Shown one piece after another: positions 26,887-36,069 of a DNA stretch of 64,000 nt. How positions within the stretch are numbered: the first letter of the stretch is position 1; each line of letters begins with the position of its first letter. The translations under genes were made by a program, and so were the position numbers. The notes beneath the pieces were generated by a model, which worked only from the letters and a program-made list of their open reading frames with translations, searched no databases and was not told where the DNA came from. Source of the stretch: CAWJMD01 sp963700925 (GTDB lineage: Bacteria > Actinomycetota > Actinomycetes > Actinomycetales > CAWJMD01); the NCBI GenBank assembly GCA_963700925.1, contig OY969553.1, positions 4,526,001 to 4,590,000 of the forward strand, written 5' to 3'.

Positions 26887-27912
26887 TTGAAGATTCTGGT
26901 GACCGGCGCGACCGGTTACGTAGGCGGTCGACTGGTGCCGTTGCTACTCGAACGGGGCCACCACGTGCGCACTACGACGTCCGATCCCGACCGCCAGCAG
27001 CCATGGTGGAGCGACCGTGTGGAGACCGTGGTCATGAATGCACTCGCCGCCGACCAGGTCACTGCCGCCTGCGAGGGCGTGGACGCGGTGTATTACCTGA
27101 TCCACGGAATGAGCGGCGACGACTTCGCCGAGAACGACCGCAAGGCAGCCACCAATCTCGCGGGCGGCGTACGAGCCCACGGCATTGACCGGCTCGTCTA
27201 CCTTTCCGGGATCGTGCCGGACGTCGCCGAGTCCGACCTCTCGGAGCACATCAGGTCCCGGCGCGCGGTCGAGCAGATCCTCAGCGACCTGCCCGCGACC
27301 GTCGTGGTGCTGCGTGCGGCGGTACTCCTCGGCAGCGGGTCCACCTCGTTCGAGATCCTCCGGCAGGTGAGCGAGCGGATGCCCGTGCACACCATCCCCT
27401 CCTGGATGGACTCGATGGTCCAGCCGATCGCGACCGTCGACGTGCTCGAGGCGCTGGTCGGCGCGCTGGAGTACGCGGGACCCTCGCGCCACTTCGACGT
27501 GGGAGGACCCGACCAGCTGCGCTATGGCGCGCTGCTCGCGGCGTACACCGAGCACGCTGGGCTTGCACGGCCGCAGGTCAACGTGCCTTTGTTGCCGACC
27601 GCGCTGGTCGGCACCCTAGTGGGCAGCCTCACCGACGTGCCCCGGGCGACCGTCGAGGCACTCGTCGAGAGCCTCCACCACGACATGGTCGTTGCGAGCA
27701 GTGACTTCCAAGAGTTGCTGCCGCGAGGACACCGTCTGGTGGGACTGGACGAAGCTTTCCACCGCTCGCTGACTCCTCGATCGACCACGTTCGAGGACGC
27801 CGACCCGATGGGTCCGTTGCCGCAAGACCCTGCCTGGGCCAGTGGGGGTGACGACCGTCCGGCTCTTGCCAAGGTGGTCGACGCGGTCACGGACGTGCTG
27901 TCGAACTCTTAG
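26887..27912 (+). CDS. NAD(P)H-binding protein of the NmrA / atypical SDR type, copy 1
   Basis: 341 residues if it starts at TTG 26887, which gives the expected N-terminus of a Rossmann strand and glycine loop (KILVTGATGYVGGRLVP). In-frame codons upstream (from 26797) would add a basic leader with no known function. Other features: an LYL-type YLIHGMSGDDF strand, an active-site-like YLSGIVPD segment lacking the full Tyr-x3-Lys, and a C-terminal substrate region. Family members are NAD(P)-dependent reductases or redox sensors. Its stop codon coincides with the insertion site of the IS1380 element. A paralogue lies at 30354. Confidence 0.8.
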   Translation: MKILVTGATGYVGGRLVPLLLERGHHVRTTTSDPDRQQPWWSDRVETVVMNALAADQVTAACEGVDAVYYLIHGMSGDDFAENDRKAATNLAGGVRAHGIDRLVYLSGIVPDVAESDLSEHIRSRRAVEQILSDLPATVVVLRAAVLLGSGSTSFEILRQVSERMPVHTIPSWMDSMVQPIATVDVLEALVGALEYAGPSRHFDVGGPDQLRYGALLAAYTEHAGLARPQVNVPLLPTALVGTLVGSLTDVPRATVEALVESLHHDMVVASSDFQELLPRGHRLVGLDEAFHRSLTPRSTTFEDADPMGPLPQDPAWASGGDDRPALAKVVDAVTDVLSNS

Positions 27913-28049
27913 CCTCGATCCACCGAGGGGCTGCGGCGTCGCGTGTAGTTGATGTTGTGCTGGCGGATGCGGCGGGAGGGTGTGGCTGGCTGCCCGACCT
28001 GGTTGTCGGGTTCTCCGTGGTCCTGCGGTCGGGCCGTTGCGGCGGGTGG

Positions 28050-29440
28050 TCAGGAGGTGGCTGCGCGTGGTGGCCCGCAGTTGCGGTCGAACAGCGTGGT
28101 CCAGCCGTTTTGCCAGGGCCAGCCCTTGGGCAGGTGCAAGGTCAGGCGTCGGGCTGAGGACGCGAAGCGGGCGGGGACCGTGACGAGTGTGCGGCGGATG
28201 GTGGCGCTGGTCGCCCGGCGAGCCGCCCGCCGGCGATGCTGCCTGCGGCTCGGGTGAGGTTGAACGCGATGACGGCGCAGACCAGCCAGGCGCTGTTGGC
28301 GGTGAACTTCCCGGACGGCAGGTGCGCCAGGGCGGAGTTCTTAGGTCGGCGTGGACCTGCTCGATGACCGCGTGGCCGCGGTGGTCTTGTCGGCGGTGAC
28401 GCTGTCCAGGTCGCTGGTGGTGAAGAAGGCGTGGAAGCGCCACACCTGGAACAGCGACGCCTGGTCGGGACTGGCCGGGGGGTTGAGGTCCGGGATGCGC
28501 CGCACGACCAGCCGGCCTTGGACCTGCTCACCGGGCTTGCGGCTGCTGAAGGCGGTGAATGGCACCTCGGCGACCTCAGCGCGCGAGATCCACTGCCCGG
28601 AGTGCTCGTCGAAGACGGCGTCGGTGTACTCGATCGAGGTCCAGGCGTCGTCGGCGATGGTGGCGATCGCGGCCTTGACCTTCGGGTCCATCCGGACGGT
28701 GACCGACACCTGCGCCCCGGCGCGCACCGCAGCGCCGATCGTCGGGGAGCCGTAGAACGCCGAGTCGGCGCGCAGCAGCACCGCAGCGGTGGCGGTCTCA
28801 GGACGCAGTGATCGGACGGTCCTCAGCGCATCAGCGACCAGCCCTTGGCGCCGCGCGGCGAAGCGCACGAACCCTTGCGCAGCCGCTGCGCGACGATCAC
28901 CGGCGCAGCCTGGGCGGTACTGACGGTGGCCAGCAGCATGTTCAGCCCACGCACCCGGGTGTAGCCGAAGCTGGCGCCCTGCTTGGCGTGGCCGTGCACC
29001 TCGATGATCGAGTCGTCCAGATCGACCAGGACCATGCCGTCGAGCCCGGGCAGCAGTGGGGCGCGTCCGGCCAAGCCCGTCAGGAACCGCGACGCGACCG
29101 CGTCAAGCTGGCGGACATGCCCGAAGGTGAACGAGCGCAGGAACGACCCCAGCGTCGACGGGGCGTAGGGCCGCTCGAACACCTTGCCCATCGCGCCGTG
29201 CCTCAGCAACGCCATGTCATCGATCGAGTCGGCACCGGCGAGCATCCCGGCGACCAGCCCGTTCACCTTCCCGCCAGCGTTCGCGCCCTGGTCCGACGGC
29301 ACCCTCAGCAGCTCACCGGCCAGCACATCCAGCCCGGCGTCGGCCGCCAGCCGCATCACCGGGACCAGCCCGGCCGCCGACACCAGATTCGGCTCATCGA
29401 AGCTCGCCGTACCCACCGGCAGAGTATGAGAAAGTCGCAC
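28050..29440 (-). pseudogene. IS1380 transposase, frameshifted
   Basis: GTG at 29440 begins a protein of IS1380 type (FDEPNLVSAAGLVPVMRLAADAGL, then LLPGLDGMVLVDLDDSIIEVHGHAKQG with the DDE-type aspartates, then VLLRADSAFYG). The frame changes at about 28865, 28385, 28345 and 28205; the C-terminal region still reads as SGKFTANSAWLVCAVIAFNLTRAAG and GWPWQNGWTTLF up to the stop at 28050. With at least four shifts it cannot make active enzyme as sequenced. Confidence 0.75.
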
Positions 29441-29442
29441 CT

Positions 29443-29518
29443 GCGAGATGCCCCTCGTGAGGCAGCAACATCGGTCCTTCAGCAAGCCCGATTCTGTTGC
29501 TCCACAAGGGCATCTCGC
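29443..29518. repeat. Inverted repeat inside the IS1380 5' leader
   Basis: GCGAGATGCCC at 29443-29453 and GGGCATCTCGC at 29508-29518 are perfect inverted copies 54 bases apart, with a further GCAGCAAC / GTTGC match inside. It lies just upstream of the transposase start and may be a sub-terminal transposase site or a leader hairpin that limits expression. Confidence 0.55.
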
Positions 29519-29578
29519 CTCACGCCACGCTCAGATCACCAAGATCATCGGTGGATCGAGGCTTAGGCGGTCGGCGTC

Positions 29579-29615
29579 GCCTGGGCCGTTCGGCCTGGCG
29601 CGGAGAGGCCCAGGC
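29579..29615. terminator. Possible hairpin between the NAD(P)-binding and CPBP genes
   Basis: GCCTGGGCC (29579-29587) and GGCCCAGGC (29607-29615) pair perfectly across a 19-base loop. Before the IS1380 insertion it would have lain just after the stop of the NAD(P)-binding gene. No T tract. Confidence 0.35.
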
Positions 29616-29665
29616 CCACCATCTACCCTGACTGGGCGGGCGGTCGCATGAAGGGAGAGCGTTCG

Positions 29666-30352
29666 GTGCTTTCGTCGGTGCGCCGAGCGCTCTGGGACGT
29701 CGTTCCCCGCGATCGCTGGGATCCTTCGACCGCCCTGCGGCGACGGCAACTGACCGTCTTGTCGGGCGCGGTCGTCGGTGCAGTCGTCCTCGGCTTCTCC
29801 TTGCGCGTCGAGCCAGGCAGCATCGCGTTCTACTGGTGGACCCTGGCCTTGGCCGGGGTGTGGGTGGTAGGCGCCGTCGCCTCCGGCCCGCTGCACCTGG
29901 GGCGGATCAGCGACCGGTCCGGCTACGCCCGTCCGGTCGTCACCCCGATCGTCGTCGGCTTGGTGGTGGTAGCTCTCTTCGTCGTCGGGGGGCTGGTCGT
30001 GCGTGAGATCCCGGTGCTGGACGCGCAGGTGCGCAGCGTTCTGGTCTTCGCCGACGAGGGCGTGCTCCCGCTCATCGTCCTGGTCACGACGGTCAACGGG
30101 ATCGCCGAGGAGCTCTTCTTCCGCGGAGCGCTCTACGCCGCTGTGACCCGCCACTCCGTCGCGGTCACCACTGTCGCCAACGCGCTGGTAGTCCTCGCTG
30201 CGGGCAACCTAATGCTCACGTTCGCCGCGGTGCTGCTCGCGGTCGTTGTGGGCCTGGAACGGCGGGCCTCCGGGGGGGTGCTCGGCCCGATCCTCACCCA
30301 CGTCACGTGGTCGGGGTCAATGTTGTTCGTCCTGCCTCTCCTGTTCGGGTGA
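29666..30352 (+). CDS. CPBP-family intramembrane metalloprotease
   Basis: 228 residues from GTG 29666, chosen because AAGGGAGAG lies seven bases upstream; ATG 29648 is an in-frame alternative adding six residues. Six or so membrane spans. The family motif EELFFRG (paired Glu, then Arg) lies in the core, and a second motif with His (GPILTHVTWS) near the C-terminus. CPBP/Abi proteases act in the membrane in prenyl-protein processing, bacteriocin immunity or signalling. Convergent with the next gene, with one base between the stops. Substrate unknown. Confidence 0.8.
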   Translation: MLSSVRRALWDVVPRDRWDPSTALRRRQLTVLSGAVVGAVVLGFSLRVEPGSIAFYWWTLALAGVWVVGAVASGPLHLGRISDRSGYARPVVTPIVVGLVVVALFVVGGLVVREIPVLDAQVRSVLVFADEGVLPLIVLVTTVNGIAEELFFRGALYAAVTRHSVAVTTVANALVVLAAGNLMLTFAAVLLAVVVGLERRASGGVLGPILTHVTWSGSMLFVLPLLFG

Positions 30353-30353
30353 G

Positions 30354-31256
30354 TCAGTCCGAGCGCGGGCCGTCCTCGAGCGCCCGGCGCACCACCTCGG
30401 CGTACGGCGCGAGATTCGCAGGCACCAGCTGGCGGATCGACTCGTCAGTGACGATCACCTCGGTGCTCATCGAGTCGATGAGGTTTCGGCCAGTGGTCAC
30501 GTCGATGTCGGTGACCAGGGCCAGCCAGTAGGAGGAGAGCCGAGGCGTGAGCACCGGCACCTTCATGATCGGACGACGGCTGCCGTTGGAGACCTCGGCG
30601 GCAATGTGCAGCATCTGGAGGTAGGTCAGCACCTCGGGCCCGCCGATCTCGAACACCCGCCCGAAGGCGGCGGGCTCGTCGACTACGCCGCTGAGGTAGT
30701 GGACGACGTCGTCGATCCCGATGGGCTGAGTTTTGGTCGCGACCCACCGTGGCACGATCATCGCCGGCAGGTTCTTGATCAGTTGACGGGTCAGCTCCCA
30801 CGATGTCCCGCCAGCACCAACGATGATGCCGGCGCGCAGCACCGTCACTGGCACCCCACCCTCGCCGAGAAGGCCCTCGACCTGACGTCGCGAGCGCAAG
30901 TGCGGGGACAGTGTGTCGTCCTCGCGTCCGAGCCCGCCGAGATAGACGATCTGTCGTACGCCACCCTCCGCGGCGACCCGTCCGAAGGCGCGCGCGGCGT
31001 CGGCGTCGCGTCGCTCGAAGTCCACGCTGTCCAGCGAGTGCACGAGGTAGACCGCCACGTCGACGCCTTCCAAGGGCTGGGCCAGGGAGTCGGCATCGTG
31101 AACGTCGCCCCCGACGGGTTCCGCCTCACCGGTGTAGTCCTTGGGGTGCCGGGTCATGGCGCGCACGTGAAATCTACGTTCGACCAACGCGGGGACGAGT
31201 CGGCGGCCGACGAAGCCAGTCGCGCCCGTCACGAGGACGGTGGTGGTGTTGGTCAT
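30354..31256 (-). CDS. NAD(P)H-binding protein of the NmrA / atypical SDR type, copy 2
   Basis: 300 residues from ATG 31256. The glycine loop VTGATGFVGRRLVP opens the protein. It parallels the copy at 26887: YLVHSLDSVDFE, IVYLGGLGRED, VLRAGIIVGAGGTSWELTRQL, and a late VFEIGGPEVLTYLQML. The two genes are diverged paralogues placed on either side of the CPBP gene on opposite strands. Likely an NAD(P)-dependent reductase or redox-state sensor. Confidence 0.82.
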   Translation of the reverse strand: MTNTTTVLVTGATGFVGRRLVPALVERRFHVRAMTRHPKDYTGEAEPVGGDVHDADSLAQPLEGVDVAVYLVHSLDSVDFERRDADAARAFGRVAAEGGVRQIVYLGGLGREDDTLSPHLRSRRQVEGLLGEGGVPVTVLRAGIIVGAGGTSWELTRQLIKNLPAMIVPRWVATKTQPIGIDDVVHYLSGVVDEPAAFGRVFEIGGPEVLTYLQMLHIAAEVSNGSRRPIMKVPVLTPRLSSYWLALVTDIDVTTGRNLIDSMSTEVIVTDESIRQLVPANLAPYAEVVRRALEDGPRSD

Positions 31257-31428
31257 GGTGCTGTCGACCCTAGCCCTCCTCAGCTTAGGCCGATGTTCAC
31301 CACTGACGGGACGATGAGAATGGGTGAGCGAGGCAGCTACCGGCGAGGCCCTCCCTCCCGTCCCAGGCATGAGCGATGCGGCACCCGCGGGGTCCGACAA
31401 CAGACGGCACCTCGAGGTGCGTGCGACC

Positions 31429-31748
31429 ACACTGGTGCAGGTCCTCACTCGCGGCCTCCCACTGGTGGTTATCGACCTGATGGCGCAGGAGAACTCACAG
31501 GAGATCTTCGAGACCCTTGATGCCCGCGGAACACCCCTGACAGCCGCTGACCTGATGAAGTACTTCGTCTTCCAGCGGCTAGAGGGGAAGGCGTCGACAC
31601 CGGTCGCGCCTACGCGGAGGACTGGCCATTCGAGTCCGCGTTCCGGGAGGCCGAGGTGTCGGTCGGCCGTTACAACCTCAGCCGCAGCTCCCTCCTCCTG
31701 AACCAGTGGCTGGTGTCCCGAGTTGGCGAGGAAGATCAGCGTGCATGA
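31429..31748 (+). pseudogene. DUF262 / GmrSD-type fragment
   Basis: The segment reads LVVIDLMAQENSQEIFETLDARGTPLTAADLMKYFVFQRL, where IFETLxARGTPLTAADL is a strong DUF262 signature. A shift near 31590 follows, then FREAEVSVGRYNLSRSSLLLNQWLVSRVGEE until the stop at 31746-31748. Both the N-terminal ParB-like nuclease part and the C-terminal part of GmrSD-type modification-dependent restriction proteins are missing. It is a remnant of a defence gene. Confidence 0.6.
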
Positions 31749-31839
31749 GGTCGAGCCCGTGAGCAGGGGCGAGCGGTGGAGCCTGCGTCAACGACCGCGG
31801 GCCGGTGCTGCGATGACCACCCAGGTGGCAGGCTCGGCT

Positions 31840-32185
31840 CTATACATAGCGCCCACACGGGCCTCCTGGCCGCCACACTGCTCATGCTGGCGCCCTGCGC
31901 GGGCGAGCAGGACTATGGCGAAGGCCTCGCGCAACCGGCGGCGGGCGGTCCCACGGCAGGCCCGGGCTCTGGCGAGCTGATAGCAGCCCATTTTCGTTAC
32001 ACGATTCACAAGAACAATCCTCAGATCAAGTACGACGACCCTCCTGCCCGGACGTCGAAACGAACGAGCCAGGCACGGAGGGCACCTGCGAGATCTACGT
32101 CGGGGAAGATCGCGACAAGGAGACCTTCACGCTCCGCATGGGCGAGGACGGACTCTGGCAGATCTTGGACCGGCAATCGGTGTGA
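31840..32185 (+). pseudogene. Possible small lipoprotein remnant
   Basis: One frame gives a hydrophobic segment ending in a lipobox-like LAPC (LLAATLLMLAPCAGEQ). After a shift near 32050, another frame gives CPDVETNEPGTEGTCEIYVGEDRD and ends LRMGEDGLWQILDRQSV at a TGA. The paired cysteines and final strand resemble DUF4333-type secreted domains, a weak match. A hairpin follows at 32243. Confidence 0.35.
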
Positions 32186-32242
32186 GCGCTGCCCCTGGGA
32201 AACTTTCCTCCGGGTCGCCTGGTCGCACCGAACGAACCACAG

Positions 32243-32270
32243 GCCCCACCCGCTATCTCCGGGTGGGGGC
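32243..32270 (+). terminator. Hairpin terminator-like structure
   Basis: CCCCACCCG (32244-32252) pairs with CGGGTGGGG (32260-32268) across a 7-base loop. It lies 58 bases after the stop of the putative lipoprotein remnant. Only a weak T-rich tail follows. Confidence 0.5.
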
Positions 32271-32349
32271 GCTTTGCTCCCCTCGGCCTCAGGGGATGTG
32301 GCTCTCCAGGGAGCGGGTAATCAGAGCGCCAGACACCCCCAACTCGGTA

Positions 32350-33378
32350 CTGAACTCCGCGGTCGCTGTGTGGAATGAGATCAGCGCCCGTGTCGGGGCT
32401 GTTGACCTGCCGGTCCCGGTTCCACAGGCCCATCTCCAGGGCGTCCAGGGCCAGGGTGGTGTGCAGGCTGGTCGAGACCTGCCAGCCGACGATCCGACGC
32501 GAGTACATGTCCATCACGAACGCGGCATAGACCCAGCCGGAGAAGGTGCGGATGTAGGTGATGTCGGCAACCCAAGCTGATTCGGCCCGGCTGCGGTGAA
32601 CGCTCGACCCACGAGGTCGGCAGGGCGGTCACCGACCGGTCCCGCGATCGTGGTGCGCGGGCTCTTCGCGTTGGTGATCCCGCGAATCCCGTTGGCCCGC
32701 ATCACTCTCTCGACCGTGCAGCGGGCCACCGGGTGGTTCTGGCGGACCAGGCACCGCCACGTCTTACGCGCCCCATACACGCCCTAGTTGGCGTCGTGGA
32801 CGGCGCGGATCCGCGTCAGCGTCTGCATGTCGGCGACCGTGCGCGCCGACGGTGGCCTGGCCCGGGCGGCGTAGTAGGTGCTCGGAGCGATCTCGGCGCA
32901 GGTCCCGGCCAGCGCCCGACAGATCGGCTCGACTCCGTGCTCGTCGCGGTGTTCCTCGACGAAACGCACCTTCAGCGATGTTGGCGGTCGAGCTCCGCTC
33001 CGAAAAAGGTCGCGGCCTGGCGCAGGATCAGATTCGCTCGCCTGAGCTCACGATTCTGCGCCTCGAGCTCGAGGACCCGCTGCCGGTCGGTGACCTCGCC
33101 GCCCTGCTCCGACCCTCCCTACCGTGACGACGCGCTCGAAGACGACCCGGTGGACTCCGCGGCCTCCGCCCACCGCACCCACCCCCGCAACGCCTCGGGA
33201 TGGACATCCAACTGGCCGGCGATCCGCGCGATCGCTCCTCGACGGGTCGAGGCCTCACGCCGCGCATCCAGGGCCAACCGCGTCGCGCGCTCCTTCAACT
33301 CCTCCGGGTACTTCCGTGCTGCATGCATGCTCCAGATCCTTCCGGGTCTTCAGCCTCCACGAAACCCGGGGTGGATCA
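32350..33378 (-). mobile_element. IS3-family insertion sequence, truncated and mutated
   Basis: The outer end at 33378 starts TGATCCACCCCGGG, an IS3-like terminal repeat. OrfA begins at ATG 33328 (YPEELKERATRLALDARREAS, GQLDVHPEALRGWVRWAE) with a shift before the leucine-zipper part (VLELEAQNRELRRANLILRQAATFF). OrfB begins RFVEEHRDEHGVEPICRAL; it has a TAG stop where the family has Trp (VHDAN-stop-GVYGARK) and a shift near 32580, then MDMYSRRIVGWQV and HSDRGVQY. Homology stops near 32350, before the final catalytic Glu region. The element is dead. Confidence 0.75.
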
Positions 33379-33552
33379 GTGCTGGATTGGGGCGCGTCCC
33401 CAAAGGATCGTGCACTGGCACGGTTCTGGCACGAAGTGTCCTTTCCATGCCAGGCGGCAGGAACGTACGGGCCGTGGCCCAACCGTCGCGTCTTGACCGC
33501 CCATCCTTAGAAGTACCCCGGATGGGGTCTCGGGGGCGGTGCTTCGGCCGGG

Positions 33553-33744
33553 CTAGTCCGGCGCTCGCGGTCGTGCGGTGCGCGTCGGCTTGGCTGGTCG
33601 GCTGAACACCCCGCGTAAGGCGGCGCGGATCGCGTCGCGCTGTTCGGGGGTCAGGGTCGGCGATGTGGCGACCAGCTCGTCGAGGTACGCGTCGAGGTCA
33701 GCGCGAGCCTCTGCCTGACGTCGTGACTTGGTCTCGCGCTTCAT
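33553..33744 (-). CDS. Small soluble protein, unknown function
   Basis: 63 residues, ATG at 33744 with AGGAAG six bases upstream. A basic N-terminus (KRETKSRRQAEARADL) precedes a helix (LDAYLDELVATSPTLTPEQRDAIRAALRGVF) and a basic proline-rich tail. Short proteins of the pattern LDxYxDELVAxxPxLTPEQR are common in actinobacterial accessory regions. Function unknown. Confidence 0.55.
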   Translation of the reverse strand: MKRETKSRRQAEARADLDAYLDELVATSPTLTPEQRDAIRAALRGVFSRPAKPTRTARPRAPD

Positions 33745-34598
33745 GGCTTCCTACTCCGGGCTGCGCCGTCGATGCTTTTGGCCCCGACGTCTGTGCCGCG
33801 AATCGGCCGGCCAGCCGTCGCTCTGCGGCCTTGAAAGGCCTCCATCTGCTGCGGCCCTTTCGCGCGAGAGGGTGGTAGACACGACCTCAAGTTAGGTCTG
33901 GCTCTGGCAGAGCGCATCCGAGCCGCGCGGCTTGCTTCAAGGCAGGTGCCGGCATCACTCCATCGGACGATGCTGCGGCTGACCCATCCGTGCGCTATGG
34001 CCTTCTCGGCTCCGCGGCAAACTCTCGCGCTAGCGTTCCGGCATCATCCCGAGGATTGAGCCATTCGGGGGATGGCCTCACACTGTGTGCGCTCCTAGCG
34101 TGTAGGGCGTGCATCTCCAGAACCCTGGGGATCCAGACGAACGGTGGGGGCGTCGGACCCTGGCAGAGAGTCATCGGCTGGCAGCCAAGCTGAACCTAGA
34201 ACGGCGCAGGGCCCTGGCCCACCAGCGGAGGATCGCGATGGAGAGAGAACGGCTGCGGGAGAACTTGCGGCGAGACGGGCATGGCACGAGCGAGTCGCGG
34301 TGACCAGCGTCGACCGCGGAGACATGAATGAGCGGCCGCATCCGACGGGGCCACAGCAGAGACACCCAACGAGTCAGACACCGCGTCTAAGGCCGCGGCA
34401 TCGTGCCGATCGCCCGGGCGGCGCGGGCACTCGCTTGTTTGCCCGGATCATCCAGATGTTCGTGCCCAGGACGGTCAATCCTCGGGACGGGGGGCGGCCT
34501 GACGGCTCACGGCCTTGACGTCGAGCAGTAGGTCCTGCCGTATTGCTGTCCTCCCTGAGGGCGGCGGCGCTGTTGGTGGCATTGACGCTCGGACGATG
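33745..34598. other. Sparse region between IS3 and the cyclase gene
   Basis: About 850 bases with no recognisable gene apart from a short frame at 34109. No repeats or hairpins of note were seen. Confidence 0.4.
34109..34303 (+). CDS. Possible 64-residue basic helical protein
   Basis: GTG start; translation rich in Arg, Leu, Ala and Glu (LAESHRLAAKLNLERRRALAHQRRIAMERERL). No clear ribosome site and no family. The composition could be a chance product of GC-rich DNA. Confidence 0.25.
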   Translation: MHLQNPGDPDERWGRRTLAESHRLAAKLNLERRRALAHQRRIAMERERLRENLRRDGHGTSESR

Positions 34599-35828
34599 TC
34601 AGTCGTGCCGGCGCTTTCGGTAGAGGGCAGCATCCGCCCGGGCGACGATGTTCTCCAGTGAGTCGTCGGGTGTCACCCGCGTGAGCCCGATCGTCACCGA
34701 GCTGTGCTCTGGGGAGTGTGCGAGCTCTTCGTTGACCTGGGCAAGCCGTCTCTCGGCCTGGGCGATGGTGAGGCCAAGGATCACGCAGACGAACTCGTCG
34801 CCGCCGTAACGGATGATCACGTCGTGGGAGCGCAGCGAGGCCCGCAGGACGTTGGCGACATCCAGCAACACGCGATCGCCGGCCGCGTGGCCTTGCGAGT
34901 CGTTGACGGACTTGAGGCCGTCCACGTCGACGTAAGCCAGGACCAGGGGCTCCTTCGTCCGGCTTGCCTTGGTCATCTCGCGCTCCAGTTCCGCGACACC
35001 CGGGCCACGCAGGTATACCCCCGTCAAGCCGTCGCGAGATGCTCTTCCGCGATCCTTGGCCGATATTCCGCGATCGGCTGATGCTCGGTCGCGGTCGCGT
35101 TTCGACTCGGTCCGTTCCCGGGCTCCCGCGGCCCGGTCGGCGATTGCGGTGTGGCGATCACGCTTGGCCTGGGTGCGCTCGGTGGCTCCCGACCGTCGAT
35201 CCTGGGAGGCTTGAGTCCGATCGGAGGCCGCTTCGTTCCGGGCCCGTTCCGACTGGTGGAGCGCCTCCTTGGCGGTTCGGGTGCTCCCTTTCTGCTCCGA
35301 TCGCTCGAAGGCCTGGTCGCGCAACTCGGCGGCTTTGTCGCGCCGGTCTCCTGCTTGGTCACGCTGGTCGCCGGCGCGGTCACGCAGCGCGGCAGCCCCG
35401 TCCCGCACATCGGCGGCCAGGTCACGCTTGTCGCCCAACTGGTCGCGTTCGTCGCCCAGCCGGTCGCGTTCGTCGCCCAGCCGGTCGCGTTCGTCCCCGG
35501 CCTGGTCGCGTTCGTCCCCGGCCTGGTCGCGTTCGTCCCCAGCCTGGTCGCGTTCGTCGCCAGCGTGGTCGCGTTCGTCGGCGATCTGGTCACGTTCGTC
35601 GGCGATCTGGTCACGTTCGTCGGCAACCTGCTCCCGCTGGCTGTCGGAATGTCCTGGCTCGGTGAAAGCCCGACCCCGCTCGACGGCGGCGTCGTCGCGC
35701 TCGTCACCGGCCAGATCCCGCCGATCACTTGCCTCGTCTCGCTGCTCGCCGGCTTCATCCCGCTCGTCTAAAGCTCTGTCGCGCAGGTCAGCCGGGTCCG
35801 TTCGCTCGCCTTCCTTCGAAGACTCCAT
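34599..35828 (-). CDS. Diguanylate cyclase (GGDEF) with a long charged heptad-repeat N-terminus
   Basis: 409 residues from ATG 35828; upstream codons in the same frame are not excluded. Residues about 1-240 consist of charged helical repeats, including nine near-perfect heptads of type DERDQAG/DERDRLG, then looser R-D-x-x-A units. Residues about 250-405 are a GGDEF domain: DGLTGVYLRG, LAYVDVDGLKSVND, the active site RYGGDEF, and the inhibitory I-site RSHD five residues before it. It should make c-di-GMP with product inhibition. There are no membrane spans; the repeat region presumably forms a coiled coil that controls dimerisation. No ribosome site is evident. Confidence 0.8.
   Translation of the reverse strand: MESSKEGERTDPADLRDRALDERDEAGEQRDEASDRRDLAGDERDDAAVERGRAFTEPGHSDSQREQVADERDQIADERDQIADERDHAGDERDQAGDERDQAGDERDQAGDERDRLGDERDRLGDERDQLGDKRDLAADVRDGAAALRDRAGDQRDQAGDRRDKAAELRDQAFERSEQKGSTRTAKEALHQSERARNEAASDRTQASQDRRSGATERTQAKRDRHTAIADRAAGARERTESKRDRDRASADRGISAKDRGRASRDGLTGVYLRGPGVAELEREMTKASRTKEPLVLAYVDVDGLKSVNDSQGHAAGDRVLLDVANVLRASLRSHDVIIRYGGDEFVCVILGLTIAQAERRLAQVNEELAHSPEHSSVTIGLTRVTPDDSLENIVARADAALYRKRRHD
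35440..35628 (-). repeat. Nine tandem 21-bp units encoding DERDxxx heptads
   Basis: Units of 21 bp begin at 35440 and continue in register to 35628. On the plus strand each contains GGTCGCGTTCGTC or a one-base variant. They encode the heptads of the cyclase N-terminus. Slippage could change the number of heptads. Confidence 0.85.
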
Positions 35829-36069
35829 GCCCACCGCCGCCGATCCCTGGTCGCAGTCCACAGTCGTGGTGCGTGAAGGGGTCACCACCTGATTCGGTGG
35901 GTGCACGCGCCGTAGGCATCGTAATTGCCATCGCGAGCGCGGCTGGTCACCGCAGGCCATTGCGGGCAGCCGCCGTCGCGGCGCATCATGGGGCCGCGCC
36001 GGCGGCGATGTCGGGAGGGCGCTCGCAGGTGTCCCAGGTCGAAACGGGGGCTCCAGAGAGGAACCTTCC

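Larger units (their letters stand above)
27913..29561 (-). mobile_element. IS1380-family insertion sequence with terminal repeats and target duplication
   Basis: Inverted repeats: CCTCGATCCACCGA at 27913-27926, and its complement at 29548-29561. CTTAG occurs directly outside both ends (27908-27912 and 29562-29566), consistent with a 4-5 base target duplication. The 1.65 kb length and the encoded transposase agree with IS1380. It inserted at the TAG stop of the NAD(P)-binding gene. Removing it places that gene about 100 bases before the CPBP gene. Confidence 0.8.

Noticed and set aside
35440..35628. 21-bp repeats considered as a CRISPR array
   Set aside because: Units are contiguous with no spacers, in coding frame, and encode heptads of the cyclase.
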